DNA of 64,000 nucleotides, taken from contig NZ_CP054052.1 in the NCBI RefSeq assembly GCF_013283835.1, forward strand, positions 1,116,001 to 1,180,000, read 5' to 3'. The DNA comes from Poseidonibacter lekithochrous. Lineage in GTDB: Bacteria > Campylobacterota > Campylobacteria > Campylobacterales > Arcobacteraceae. A model generated the notes under the pieces. It was not told the DNA's origin, ran no database searches, and was given only the letters and a program-made list of their open reading frames with translations. Positions 19,114 to 29,001 of this stretch are shown one piece after another. Positions within the stretch are counted from its first letter, which is position 1. Each line of letters opens with the position of its first letter. A program made the translations under genes and the position numbers.

Positions 19114-19584
19114 TTAAACTGTTTTCATAAGAACATCTCTAAAGTGATTTAGTTCTTTCATTTTTTCATCATCTCCATCATTAATATCTGGATGATATTT
19201 TCTTGCTAACTCTTTATATTTCTTTTTAATCTCTTCTTTTGTTGGATCACTTGTAAATCCAAAGAAATCTTTTGCCTGTTGTACTTCATTGTATCTTGGT
19301 TGATTTGCAAAATTTGAAAAGTCTTGTTGATCAAAGCCTTTGAAATCATTAAAATTGAAATTACCTTGCGAACCTTGCTGGAACTCTTGGCCGTTGAACT
19401 TAAAATTAAAACCACTTGATTTCATCTTTTTCTTGAAGTTTCTTATTATCATATAACCTATTATTAGGATAACTCCTATAATCATTAAAAATGTGCCAAA
19501 GTTCGTAAAAATCAAATATAAAATAAAAAATAGTATTGATAATCTTATTAATCTATTAAAAATATATATAATGGTGTTGTTCAT
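19114..19584 (-). CDS. Membrane-anchored C-terminal J-domain protein
   Basis: Two hydrophobic stretches near the N-terminus (about 8-26 and 29-45) are followed by a glutamine/glycine/phenylalanine-rich linker. A C-terminal J domain contains the essential HPD (ELARKYHPDINDGDD). J domains recruit DnaK/Hsp70, here to the membrane. The frame starts at 19593, but the ATG at 19584 (MNNTIIYIF) looks more natural. It is cotranscribed with the SprT-like protease. Confidence 0.82.
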   Translation of the reverse strand: MNNTIIYIFNRLIRLSILFFILYLIFTNFGTFLMIIGVILIIGYMIIRNFKKKMKSSGFNFKFNGQEFQQGSQGNFNFNDFKGFDQQDFSNFANQPRYNEVQQAKDFFGFTSDPTKEEIKKKYKELARKYHPDINDGDDEKMKELNHFRDVLMKTV

Positions 19585-19777
19585 AAAAGTCATTCCTTAA
19601 AAATTTCATGGGTATTATAGTATTCTTTTTTCAATAAGTAAATTAAGTATAAAACTTATATCAAAATAAATTATATAAATTAGATGTGTTACAAAAGTTA
19701 TCATTAAAAGTGACAATATTTGCTATTTTCATGCTATTTTATTTTTTATCATAAAAATGTCACATTCAAGGAATATT

Positions 19778-19802
19778 CTTGTTTTTAGTAAAAACAAGGA
19801 GG
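19778..19802 (+). promoter_or_regulatory. Hairpin overlapping the lctP ribosome binding site
   Basis: CTTGTTTTT (19778-19786), loop AGT, AAAAACAAG (19790-19798) forms a perfect 9-bp stem whose 3' arm includes the first bases of the AAGGAGG Shine-Dalgarno (19796-19802). Folding would hide part of the ribosome site, so translation may be controlled. Confidence 0.5.
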
Positions 19803-19808
19803 ATTGTC

Positions 19809-21500
19809 ATGAGTATAGGTTTACAAGCATTTTTCGCTGCATTACCGATTTTACTTGCTGGTATTTTATTAGTAGGTTTAAGAATTTCTGCAAAGAAAGC
19901 TATGCCATTAGTTTACATTGCAACAGTAGGGGTTGCATTTGTTGTTTGGGAGGTATCTTTTAATAGAGTTATGGCCTCAACTATTCAAGGTCTGCTTATT
20001 ACAGTTGCCGTATTATGGATTATTTTTGGAGCGATTTTATTATTAAACACTCTTAAACATTCAGGTGCAATTGCAGTAATTAGACAAGGGTTTAACAATA
20101 TTAGTCCAGATAGAAGAGTTCAGGTAATTATCATTGCATGGTTATTTGGTTCATTTATTGAGGGTGCTTCAGGATTCGGAACACCAGCTGCGATTGCAGC
20201 TCCATTATTAGTTGCTATTGGATTCCCAGCAATGGCTGCGGTTATGGTTGGTATGATGATTCAATCTACTCCTGTATCATTTGGTGCAGTTGGAACTCCA
20301 ATTTTAATTGGTGTTAATAAAGGTTTAGATTCAGAAGGTATTGGCGCAACATTAGAAACTATGGGTTCATCTTGGGATGCTTATTTACAAGTAATTACAT
20401 CACAAGTTGCCGTTACTCACGCAATAGTTGGAACAATGATTCCATTATTTATGATTATTATGTTAACTAGATTCTTTGGTCAAAATAAATCTTGGTCTGA
20501 AGGTTTAGGAATTTTACCATTCGCTATTTTTGCAGGTGTTGCATTTACAATTCCTTACGCATTAACTGGTGTTTATTTAGGTGCTGAATTCCCATCATTA
20601 ATTGGTGCATTAGTAGGGTTACCAATTGTTGTATTAGCTGCAAAAGCTGGATTCTTAATTCCTAAGAAAACTTGGGATTTTGCTCCTAAAGAAAAATGGC
20701 CAACTGAATGGATTTCTAAATTTGAAGTTAAATTAGATTCTTTATCAGACAAAATGCCAATGTCTTTAACAAAAGCATGGATTCCATATGTATTAGTTGC
20801 TGCTATTTTAGTATTAACTAGAGTTTCTGATGAAGCTAGAGCATTCGTTAAATCATGGGTTATTCCATTCAAAGATATTTTAGGTGAGGGATTAGGTTAT
20901 TCTATTACTCCATTATATTTACCAGGTGGGATTTTAGTATTTGTTGTTATTTTAACTTACTTCTTCCATGGAATGAAACTAAAAGAAATCGGTGCTGCTG
21001 TTTCTGAATCATCAAAAGTAATGATTGGTGCAGGGTTTGTATTAATCTTCACTATTCCATTAGTAAGAATTTTAATTAACTCTGGCGTTAATGATTCTGG
21101 ATTTGATTCTATGCCTGTTGCAATGGCTAACTTTGTAGCTACAAATGTTGGTGAGATTTATCCATTATTTGCTCCATTAGTAGGTGCTTTAGGTGCATTT
21201 ATTGCTGGATCTAATACTGTATCAAATATGATGTTAGCACAATACCAATTTGGTGTTGCAGATGCATTAGGAATTTCAACTGCATTTATGGTTGCACTTC
21301 AAGCTGTTGGAGCTGCTGCTGGTAATATGATTGCAATTCACAATGTTGTTGCCGCTTCAGCTACTGTTGGTTTATTAGACCAAGAGGGTGAAACATTAAG
21401 AAGAACTGTGATTCCTACAATTTACTATTGTTTATTAGCAGGTATTATTGGTCTAATTGGAATGTATTCATTACACTTAGTTGATCCATTAATGGGTTAA
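19809..21500 (+). CDS. lctP: L-lactate permease family transporter
   Basis: A polytopic inner-membrane carrier of the LctP family, importing lactate (or glycolate) with protons. Conserved motifs are [53 protein letters not shown] and [18 protein letters not shown]. The true start is the ATG at 19809, 6 nt after AAGGAGG; the frame extends upstream to 19779 without a ribosome site. 563 residues is normal. It is monocistronic with a terminator at 21510. The 5' leader (from the gene at 19584) carries an RBS hairpin and a GTGACA...TGTCAC inverted pair at 19711-19764. Confidence 0.93.
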   Translation: MSIGLQAFFAALPILLAGILLVGLRISAKKAMPLVYIATVGVAFVVWEVSFNRVMASTIQGLLITVAVLWIIFGAILLLNTLKHSGAIAVIRQGFNNISPDRRVQVIIIAWLFGSFIEGASGFGTPAAIAAPLLVAIGFPAMAAVMVGMMIQSTPVSFGAVGTPILIGVNKGLDSEGIGATLETMGSSWDAYLQVITSQVAVTHAIVGTMIPLFMIIMLTRFFGQNKSWSEGLGILPFAIFAGVAFTIPYALTGVYLGAEFPSLIGALVGLPIVVLAAKAGFLIPKKTWDFAPKEKWPTEWISKFEVKLDSLSDKMPMSLTKAWIPYVLVAAILVLTRVSDEARAFVKSWVIPFKDILGEGLGYSITPLYLPGGILVFVVILTYFFHGMKLKEIGAAVSESSKVMIGAGFVLIFTIPLVRILINSGVNDSGFDSMPVAMANFVATNVGEIYPLFAPLVGALGAFIAGSNTVSNMMLAQYQFGVADALGISTAFMVALQAVGAAAGNMIAIHNVVAASATVGLLDQEGETLRRTVIPTIYYCLLAGIIGLIGMYSLHLVDPLMG

Positions 21501-21509
21501 TTCTTTTAT

Positions 21510-21540
21510 AGAGAAGATATTCGTATCTTCTCTATTTTTT
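21510..21540 (+). terminator. Intrinsic terminator after lctP
   Basis: AGAGAAGATA, TTCG tetraloop, TATCTTCTCT followed by ATTTTTT. Ten perfect base pairs. Confidence 0.9.
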
Positions 21541-21668
21541 ACTTTCAACTCTCTTCAAAACAAAATAAAACTTCATTAAAGCCCATTTTATAGTACTTTT
21601 AACCTCTTCATAATTTTATATATGTTAGGGTGTTAACATTAAATATAACAAATATATTAAGGTTAGTA

Positions 21669-23579
21669 ATGCTAGAGACTTTATTTGGCAAAAAAGAAAC
21701 ATTAGAAGAAATAATAATCAAAAAACCGTTCCATGAAAGTTCTGTACATAAAAGACTTTCAAAGTTTGAATTAGATGTAAATAATCCTTTTTTACTTCAC
21801 TTGTGTGCTAAAAATGATTGTGCAGATGCAATCTCATATTTAGTAAGAAAACAGAATATTAATGTAGATGCATTAAATGCAGATGGTGAAAATGCACTTT
21901 TTATTGCAATACAAAATAATGCAGTTGCAGCCGCAAGAGCTTTAATTGTTGATAAAATTAATATTGAACATACAAACTTAAGAGGTACGTCAGTTTTACA
22001 TCTTGCTGCAAAATATAATCTTATGGATATTCTTAATATTTTGCTAAATACTGTTAAAGATATGAAGCAAGTGGACAAGCATGGAAGAAATGTTCTTTTT
22101 TATGCAATACAATCAAAAAATATTGATATGGCAAAAAGAGTATTAGATATCACAGAAATTGATATTAACTACAGAGATAATGAGAAAAATACAATTTCTC
22201 ACCTAAAAGAGATTGCTTCAAGTCGAGAATTATTAAATGAGCTATTAAAGCAAGGTCTAAATATTGATGCTTTAAATAAGAACAATGAAGATTTCATTTA
22301 TATAAATTGTTTAGACTTAAATCTTGCAGAAGATATTATTCACTATGCTTTGAAAAAAAGTATTAATATAAATAAAGAGTATGAACTTATTGGTAACAAT
22401 ATTTTAAGAAGAATAATAAATAAAATTTTATCAATTGATATTCAAATCTTTGAAAATAAAGGACTAGCTTCTAAATATCAAGATAGATTTTTAACTTTCT
22501 TAGATCATGGTATTGATGTAAATAGTTTAAATGAAGATGATGAAAATATTCTTTTTGAAATTGTTCGTTCTGGAAATGATTTAATTTTAGATTTTATTTT
22601 AAATAGAACTAGAGTAGATATTAATCAAAAAAATAAATATGGTCAGAATCTATTAGATATTGCAATCTTTTATATAAAACCAAATAATGAATTAATAAAA
22701 AAATTAATTTATTCAAATATTGATTGTACTATGAGAGATAAAGATAACTTTACTGTAATTGAAAAGATTGTTGATCTAATTATGAGTGATGCCCTGCCAA
22801 ATAGACAAAGAAAAGTAGGGAAACTAAAAAGCTATAAAAATGTTAATTATAATCAACTTTTAAATCTTATTTTAGATTATTCAAAAATTGATATTAATAC
22901 ATTAACTTTTGATGATGAACCATTAATTTTTGAAATTGCTTCTTCTTTTTATACACCACTTTTAGATGTATTTAAAAAGTATGGAGCAAATCTAAATATA
23001 AAATCTAAAAAAACAAATTTAAATGTTTATTATAGAGTTTTAGAAGCTGGTAAAAGTTCAAAAGATGAAAGAATGTTATTCCTAAAAACATTAAACTTTT
23101 TAGTTGATTCAAATGTAGATTTAGATTTCAGGGACTCTTTTGGTGGAACGGTTGTTCACAAGGCAATATTAGATCACGATTTACAAGTAATAACTGTACT
23201 TACAAAAAAAGTTGTAGATTTTTCATCTAGAGATAGAAAAGGTAGAACTTATATTCACAATACAGTTTGGAGTGAAAAAGTTGATATGCTTAAAAAAATA
23301 GCATTCAAAGATAGAGATTTAATTAATAAACCTGATAAGTTTGGACTTTTACCTATTAATTATGCTGTTATTATGGGGAAAAAAGACATTGTATTTACTT
23401 TAATTAAATTAGGTGCATATTTAAATAATCCAAATAAAATTAATGAACAGTTTAAAGAACAATTCTTTACAAAACTTGGAAGACTTGATGATATCTTAAA
23501 TTCATCAATGAGTGTTAATGAGAGAACTTTAATGACAAAACTTGTAAAAAGTATGCAAGAAGAATTAAATATTAAATAG
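21669..23579 (+). CDS. Large ankyrin-repeat protein
   Basis: 636 residues without signal peptide or membrane helix. Ankyrin-type repeats of about 33 residues run through most of it (NADGENALFIAIQNNAVAAA; RGTSVLHLAAKYNLMDILNI; FGGTVVHKAILDHDLQVITV; FGLLPINYAVIMGKKDIVFT). Several central repeats are degenerate. Ankyrin repeats make protein-protein contacts, and the partner is unknown. The ATG at 21669 is preferred to the upstream in-frame start at 21630 because AAGG lies just before it. A single gene, convergent with the histidine kinase. Confidence 0.85.
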   Translation: MLETLFGKKETLEEIIIKKPFHESSVHKRLSKFELDVNNPFLLHLCAKNDCADAISYLVRKQNINVDALNADGENALFIAIQNNAVAAARALIVDKINIEHTNLRGTSVLHLAAKYNLMDILNILLNTVKDMKQVDKHGRNVLFYAIQSKNIDMAKRVLDITEIDINYRDNEKNTISHLKEIASSRELLNELLKQGLNIDALNKNNEDFIYINCLDLNLAEDIIHYALKKSININKEYELIGNNILRRIINKILSIDIQIFENKGLASKYQDRFLTFLDHGIDVNSLNEDDENILFEIVRSGNDLILDFILNRTRVDINQKNKYGQNLLDIAIFYIKPNNELIKKLIYSNIDCTMRDKDNFTVIEKIVDLIMSDALPNRQRKVGKLKSYKNVNYNQLLNLILDYSKIDINTLTFDDEPLIFEIASSFYTPLLDVFKKYGANLNIKSKKTNLNVYYRVLEAGKSSKDERMLFLKTLNFLVDSNVDLDFRDSFGGTVVHKAILDHDLQVITVLTKKVVDFSSRDRKGRTYIHNTVWSEKVDMLKKIAFKDRDLINKPDKFGLLPINYAVIMGKKDIVFTLIKLGAYLNNPNKINEQFKEQFFTKLGRLDDILNSSMSVNERTLMTKLVKSMQEELNIK

Positions 23580-23583
23580 TTAA

Positions 23584-25509
23584 TTACTCTTTATTTAGTG
23601 GTAGAGTTACTAAAAACTCTGCTCCTATTTGTTTTTCACCTTTATATTCAAAAGTAGTATTCTTAACTTTTAAATCTCCACCTATATTTTTATTCAAAAT
23701 ACTTTTAGACATATATAAACCAAGACCAGTTCCTTTTTCACCTTTTGTTGTGAAATAAGGTGTGAATATATTTGCTAGTACTTCTTCTTCTATTCCATTT
23801 GCATTATCTTTAATTGATATATATGCATTATTTTCATTCTTATATGTTTTAATTATGATTAATTTTGTTGAAAATTCTTTTCTTTCAAGTAATGCTTCTT
23901 TTGCATTTTTTAAAATATTTATAAGAACTTGTAGCAGTTCATTCTCTAAGCTTTTAATAGTGAATTCTTCAATCTCTTTTACAATTATAATATCGTTGTT
24001 TTTAAGTTGTGATTCCACAAGACTAAGTGTTCTTTGAATAGTGTCTGATATTTCAAAGTTTTGATGTGTTTTATTAGGTACAAAAAAGTCCCTAAAATCG
24101 TCTATTGTTTGAGATAAATAATTAGAAGAGTTGATAATTTTTTCCATGTCATCATTCAACTTACTTTCGTCAAACATGTCATACTCTTTTTGTACTTTAA
24201 TTCCAGAAGAAATAGTAGAGATTTGATTTAGAGGTTGTCTCCACTGATGTGCAATATTTGCAATCATTTCACCCATTGATGCCATTTTTGATTGTTGGTA
24301 CATCATTTCATCTTTTTCTTTACTCTCTAGAATTTTTACTTCAATCTCTTTTTTATAATTGATTAATCTTTTTTCTAATTCTTTAGAGATAAAAAATGAA
24401 ATGATTAATAGTAATAAAGTAACAACACAACTAATAAGTAAAATATGTTTTACATAAGAGTTGTTTTCTTCTGTAATAAAGACTCTTTTTTCTTCTATTT
24501 GTTTATTTAAAGCTTCTGTATAAAAACCTGTTCCTATTGCCCAATTATAAGGTTCAAAAGCTTTTATATAAGATATTTTTTTATTGCTTCGCGCTTTATC
24601 ATCTGTATTTAATGTAGCAACATAAGAGAAGTATTCTGACTTTTTATCTTTTGCAAACTCTATAATATCTTTTACTAAATATCTACCGGCTTGATTTTTA
24701 ACATTTAATCTATTAGTGTTAATAAATTTTTTATTATAGTGAGCTAGATAGTTTCCCTCAAAATCTATAACAAAGATATAGTTGTCATTTTGGTATCTAA
24801 TATCTTTTATATAATTTAGAAGTTTCTTTTTTAGATTGTTCTCAAAAGTTTGTATATATTCCCCTGTGCCAATTGCAAGATCATAGGGTTCAAAATATTT
24901 ATAAAAAGAGATTTTTTTGAATCTTTCTTCTGTATTATTCCCTTGAAACCAGTAATAAGAGTCAAATCGTTCTGATTTATTCTCTATAGTTTTTTGTACT
25001 GTTTTAAAGAATTGGTATCCATTTGCATCTATATCATTTAGAAAACTTTTCCCTTCAAATTCAGGGTTTAGAGGTTGTAAAAGACTTGTTCCGTCTTTTG
25101 CATCCATGAAGATATATCCTCTTCCATCATTGAAGATAATACTTCCTAAAGCTTTTTTGATTATTTGAAAAGTATTTTCATCATCATTTTTATGTTTTTC
25201 TTGTTCATAAATAGCACTTGCAATTGCATGAGCTTCATAAACTCTTTTTTTAATAGAGGCTTTTAGTAGTTCTTCTGTTTTTTCTTTTTCTAGTTCTATA
25301 AACTTGTATATTCTTTCAACTTCTTCTTTGATTCTTTGTTTGTTTGTATTGTAGTAATCCTCTTCCATTTGTAAAACTTCTTTTTTAAAGTCTTCTTCTT
25401 TTTCTAATAAAACTAATTTGGTAGTGAATAGTGAGAGTAGTACAACGAATATAATAGGTGCGTATTTAATGAAGAAAATTATGATATTGTCATTAGTGTT
25501 GATTTTCAT
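23584..25509 (-). CDS. Double-Cache sensor histidine kinase
   Basis: 641 residues. TM1 is at about 10-28. Two tandem Cache_2-type periplasmic units follow (GRGYIFMDAKDGTSLLQPLN with PYDLAIGTGEYI; NDNYIFVIDFEGNYLAHYNK with PYNWAIGTGFYT). TM2 is near 355-378, then a coiled coil and the kinase core: H-box MIANIAHQWRQPLNQIST, N-box LINILKNAKEAL, G-boxes DNANGI and GTGLGLYMSKSI. The Cache pattern resembles receptors for small organic acids, but the ligand is unknown. No response regulator gene lies beside it, so it is an orphan in this window. Confidence 0.9.
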   Translation of the reverse strand: MKINTNDNIIIFFIKYAPIIFVVLLSLFTTKLVLLEKEEDFKKEVLQMEEDYYNTNKQRIKEEVERIYKFIELEKEKTEELLKASIKKRVYEAHAIASAIYEQEKHKNDDENTFQIIKKALGSIIFNDGRGYIFMDAKDGTSLLQPLNPEFEGKSFLNDIDANGYQFFKTVQKTIENKSERFDSYYWFQGNNTEERFKKISFYKYFEPYDLAIGTGEYIQTFENNLKKKLLNYIKDIRYQNDNYIFVIDFEGNYLAHYNKKFINTNRLNVKNQAGRYLVKDIIEFAKDKKSEYFSYVATLNTDDKARSNKKISYIKAFEPYNWAIGTGFYTEALNKQIEEKRVFITEENNSYVKHILLISCVVTLLLLIISFFISKELEKRLINYKKEIEVKILESKEKDEMMYQQSKMASMGEMIANIAHQWRQPLNQISTISSGIKVQKEYDMFDESKLNDDMEKIINSSNYLSQTIDDFRDFFVPNKTHQNFEISDTIQRTLSLVESQLKNNDIIIVKEIEEFTIKSLENELLQVLINILKNAKEALLERKEFSTKLIIIKTYKNENNAYISIKDNANGIEEEVLANIFTPYFTTKGEKGTGLGLYMSKSILNKNIGGDLKVKNTTFEYKGEKQIGAEFLVTLPLNKE

Positions 25510-25615
25510 CCAAGGCCCTAGTTCAAAGATATGTATAATCTTTGATATGTATATAGCAGAGTTATATTAAATATAATTATATAATATAACCCTTTAGACA
25601 ATAATAAAATAAGAA

Positions 25616-26239
25616 TTAAAAGTATATATTTTCTGTTAGGTCTTTAATTTGTTTTAACATAGCTTCATGATCATTGTATTTTAAATTGATTGGGTATAAC
25701 TCTTTTTTGTACTTTAATACTAATGATGGAAAACTTCTAACATATAATGAACGTCTTAAATTAAGCTCATCTTGTAAGTCTTGCTCAATCTTAGATGATT
25801 TTAAATCCTGCTCAAATTTTTTTTCATCTAAACCTATTTGTTTTGCAACTTCTGTTAGAGTATTTGCATCACTTGGATTTTTTGCTTCTTGATAATAAGC
25901 TTCTTGAATACCTGCTATCATTTCATCTTCTTTACCTTCATATCTTGCAAGCATAGTAGCTTGGCATGAAAGATAAGTTGAACGTCTTGGTTGGCAGTTT
26001 CTCCAAAAATCATGATTGAATTTTGTTCCTACTTGTTCTTCTATTTGGTACCAAATATTTTCAATAGTTTCTTGTTGCTCTTTAGGCATTGTTTCATTAC
26101 TATGTTTTGCTAAACCACCAACAACATGAACTAGTTTTATATTTGATGCTAATTCTTCTCTTAATTTATCTAATGTTGGTTTAAAGGCATAACACCAAGA
26201 ACACATTGGGTCATGTACATGATAAAGTGTAATAGTCAT
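25616..26239 (-). CDS. DsbA-family (FrnE/COG3531-like) thiol oxidoreductase
   Basis: 207 residues, no signal peptide, so probably cytoplasmic. A thioredoxin-fold start carries the CxxC active site C13-S-W-C16 (DPMCSWCYAFKPTL), followed by a helical insertion (QEAYYQEAKNPSDANTLTEV) and a cis-Pro segment near SFPSLVLKYK. The family includes predicted disulfide isomerases and FrnE-like 2-hydroxychromene isomerase relatives. AAGGAAATAAA precedes the ATG. Single gene. The redox substrate is unknown. Confidence 0.88.
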   Translation of the reverse strand: MTITLYHVHDPMCSWCYAFKPTLDKLREELASNIKLVHVVGGLAKHSNETMPKEQQETIENIWYQIEEQVGTKFNHDFWRNCQPRRSTYLSCQATMLARYEGKEDEMIAGIQEAYYQEAKNPSDANTLTEVAKQIGLDEKKFEQDLKSSKIEQDLQDELNLRRSLYVRSFPSLVLKYKKELYPINLKYNDHEAMLKQIKDLTENIYF

Positions 26240-26393
26240 TTTATTTCCTTAAAAATTGTTTGTATATATACAAAAAATATAATAAAAATGCTTTTATGTT
26301 AATGAATTTTTAAAATTATGAATTATATTTCTTTGCTATCTAGCTTTAAATTTAATATTGTAGAATATTAAACATAATATAAAAAGGTTTATA

Positions 26394-26660
26394 ATGGATT
26401 ATGAAGAGTTTGAAAAAGCTGTTGATACAATGGGTGTATTAACTAGAACTTCTAGAAAAGATTTAAAACAAAAATATCTTAAATTATCAAAACGATATCA
26501 TCCCGATATGCCAGAAGGTAGTGATGAAAAATTTAAAGAAGTAAAAGAATCATATGACTTATTATTAGCATATATGGATTCTTATTGTTTTAGCTTTGAC
26601 AATGAGGAGTTTAAAGAGCAATTTCCTGCATTTACGAATTACAAAAATTGGAATAGGTAA
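26394..26660 (+). CDS. Small J-domain protein
   Basis: 88 residues, essentially a bare J domain: helix II KQKYLKLSKRYHPD contains the HPD motif, and EKFKEVKESYDLLLAYM is helix III. It lacks G/F and zinc regions, so it is a DnaK co-chaperone of narrow specificity at most. AAAAAGG precedes the ATG. The DUF4139 gene starts 6 nt later. Confidence 0.85.
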   Translation: MDYEEFEKAVDTMGVLTRTSRKDLKQKYLKLSKRYHPDMPEGSDEKFKEVKESYDLLLAYMDSYCFSFDNEEFKEQFPAFTNYKNWNR

Positions 26661-26666
26661 ATAATT

Positions 26667-28124
26667 ATGAAAAAAAGTGTATTTTTAATTTCTTTGTTTG
26701 GGGTATGTAGTTTTTCTTTTGGGAATATAAATGTAGAGAGTTTAGATATCTATAAAAACAGAACATTTGTAAATCAAGAATTAAATAGTTTTGATAATAG
26801 TGTAGATTTAATCTCTAATATCTCTTTAGATGAGATTAGATTTGTATATGATAAAAATTGTACTGTATCTAATACTAAAGTAATTAGGAACAATACTTCA
26901 GCTCAAGATATCTCATCTAAAATCACAAATTTAAAAGAGAAAATAGCTTATAGTGAAAATGAAGTAAAAAGTATTAAGACTGTTCTTTCTTCTTTGGAAA
27001 ATATTAGATTTGAGAAAGAAGCTGTTTCCTTAGAGAATATAAAACAAGTATCGTCTTATGCAAAAGAAGAGTTAAAAACTAACTACAATACTTTGTATAA
27101 GTTAAATCTTCAATTACATAAATACAAAATTGAGTTAAACACATTAAGACAAACACAAAAGTCTCAAAAACACTCAATACTTAAATACACAACTACTTGT
27201 AAAAATAATAGTTCAGTTGTAATAAACTATGCAATCTCAAATATACATAAAAATAGTTTTTATGAAATAAAAGCTAATAGTAAAGATAAAAATATTGATA
27301 TTAAGAATATGTCATTTATAACACAAAGTAGTGGGTATGATTTTAAAGATATAGATATAAATTTATTTACTTATAACTATACGAATCAAATCAAACCTAC
27401 AAAGTTTTATCCAGAGTATTTAGATGTATATTCTAATCCTCCTGTTGCATATATGCAAAGTGATGCAGTGATGATGGAGAAAAGTATTTCTAAGAAAGCT
27501 AGAGTATTAAAGAAACCTAGCTTTTCTTATAGTGAAACAGCAACGAAGTCTTTTTTCAAAGCTTCTAATATTACTTTAGTAAGTGGAGATAAAACGCCTG
27601 TAGTTTTTGCAAATGAAAACTATAAAACATCTTCTAGTATTGAAATAGATGGATATGCAAATGCAAAGGCATTTTATAAAGTAGAGTTTTTAAGCGATAA
27701 GTTATTTTCTACATTAAATACAAGATTGTATTTAGATGAGGTATTTATTGCACGATCTTATACTAATGAGATAAAAAAAGATAAAAAAACATCTATGCAT
27801 TTTGGAGAAGATAGATTTATTGATGTAAAAAAAGAGTTAATCAAAGATATGAAAGAAGAACCATTCTTTACGATTAATAAAATCAAAACACAAAAAGAAT
27901 GGAAATATACAATTATTAATAATCATAGTGAAAAAAAGAGTATTAGTTTTATTGAGAGAATCCCCGTATCTAAACATGAGGATATAAAAGTAAAATTAAT
28001 TTCAAAGATTAAATACACAAAAAAAGAAAATAATGGAAAAATTAGCTATGATTTTGTATTAAAACCAAAAGAAAAAATAAGTTTCATATTTGGTTATGAA
28101 GTAGAAAAACCTTACAAAAAATAG
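26667..28124 (+). CDS. Exported DUF4139 family protein
   Basis: 485 residues with signal peptide MKKSVFLISLFGVCSFSFG. The N-terminal segment fits the DUF4140-like strand region, and a coiled coil lies at about 90-165. The C-terminal DUF4139 region reads AKAFYKVEFLSDKLFSTLNT, WKYTIINNHSEKKSISFIER and KPKEKISFIFGYEVEKP. The family, related to MuiA-type mucoidy inhibitors, has no settled function. It sits after the J-domain gene and 10 nt before the ARH-like gene, within a probable five-gene run. Confidence 0.78.
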   Translation: MKKSVFLISLFGVCSFSFGNINVESLDIYKNRTFVNQELNSFDNSVDLISNISLDEIRFVYDKNCTVSNTKVIRNNTSAQDISSKITNLKEKIAYSENEVKSIKTVLSSLENIRFEKEAVSLENIKQVSSYAKEELKTNYNTLYKLNLQLHKYKIELNTLRQTQKSQKHSILKYTTTCKNNSSVVINYAISNIHKNSFYEIKANSKDKNIDIKNMSFITQSSGYDFKDIDINLFTYNYTNQIKPTKFYPEYLDVYSNPPVAYMQSDAVMMEKSISKKARVLKKPSFSYSETATKSFFKASNITLVSGDKTPVVFANENYKTSSSIEIDGYANAKAFYKVEFLSDKLFSTLNTRLYLDEVFIARSYTNEIKKDKKTSMHFGEDRFIDVKKELIKDMKEEPFFTINKIKTQKEWKYTIINNHSEKKSISFIERIPVSKHEDIKVKLISKIKYTKKENNGKISYDFVLKPKEKISFIFGYEVEKPYKK

Positions 28125-28134
28125 AGGAGATAAT

Positions 28135-28995
28135 ATGTTCGATCAAAAAAAAGTTAAAAATTTAGTTTTAAGTTCACTTGTTGCTGATGCCTACTCTTTA
28201 GGAGCTCATTGGGTTTATGATGAAAAACAATTAGCTAACGAGTCAATAGACTGGAATGAATTAAACACTCCTTTAGCTATTTGGCATAAGGAGAAAAAAG
28301 CAGGAGACTTCACTCATTATGGAGATCAAGCTTTTTGGTTATATGACTTCTTAAAAGATAAAGATAGTTTTGATATAAATGCCTTTAGGGATTATTGGTT
28401 TACAAAAATGGAAACTTATGAAGGTTATATTGATGGAGCAACACGAAATACAATTCAAAATATTAAAGATGGTGTAACTCCAAGTGGTTCTGACTCTACA
28501 GATTTATCTGTTGTTGGTAGAATTGTTCCTTTATTAAAGGTCTCTAAAACAAAAGAAGAGTTTTTTCAAAACGTGAAAAGTCTAACTGAAATGACACATA
28601 ATTCACAAAAAACTATTAATGCAACAAGATTTTTTGCAAAACTCTTAGTAATGGCATTAGAGAAAAAAGAAATAGAAGAGAGTATTGAAGAGATAAAACA
28701 TGAATTTGATACTACAATTCAAGGATTTATAACAAACGCAATAGAGTCAAAAGATGCTGATACTTTTGATACTATTCGAAGTTTTGGTCCAGCTTGTGAT
28801 GTTGATGAAGGTTTTGGTGGAATTATACATATATTATGTAAATACGAAAACTTCAAAGATATGATGATTTGTAATGGAAAAGCAGGTGGGGATTCTAGTG
28901 CTAGAGCTATGATAGCAGCTGCTATATTTATGGCAAATCAACCAATAAGCCAAATACCTCAAAAATGGTTGGCTATTAAAGAGATTATTGAGTAG
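28135..28995 (+). CDS. ADP-ribosylglycohydrolase-like protein (crystallin J1-type)
   Basis: 286 residues of the ARH fold: SSLVADAYSLGAHWVYD at the start (family GxxxGDALG), GDFTHYGDQAFWLYDFL, and NGKAGGDSSARAMIAAAIFM at the end. The classical metal site of ADP-ribosyl hydrolases needs an acidic DDT after the first loop and DTD-type aspartates near the end. Here the segments read HYGDQ and GGDSSAR, as in the crystallin-J1 branch, so hydrolase activity is doubtful. GAGGAGATAAT precedes the ATG. The PsiE-like gene follows 6 nt later. Confidence 0.82.
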   Translation: MFDQKKVKNLVLSSLVADAYSLGAHWVYDEKQLANESIDWNELNTPLAIWHKEKKAGDFTHYGDQAFWLYDFLKDKDSFDINAFRDYWFTKMETYEGYIDGATRNTIQNIKDGVTPSGSDSTDLSVVGRIVPLLKVSKTKEEFFQNVKSLTEMTHNSQKTINATRFFAKLLVMALEKKEIEESIEEIKHEFDTTIQGFITNAIESKDADTFDTIRSFGPACDVDEGFGGIIHILCKYENFKDMMICNGKAGGDSSARAMIAAAIFMANQPISQIPQKWLAIKEIIE

Positions 28996-29001
28996 GAAAT
29001 T

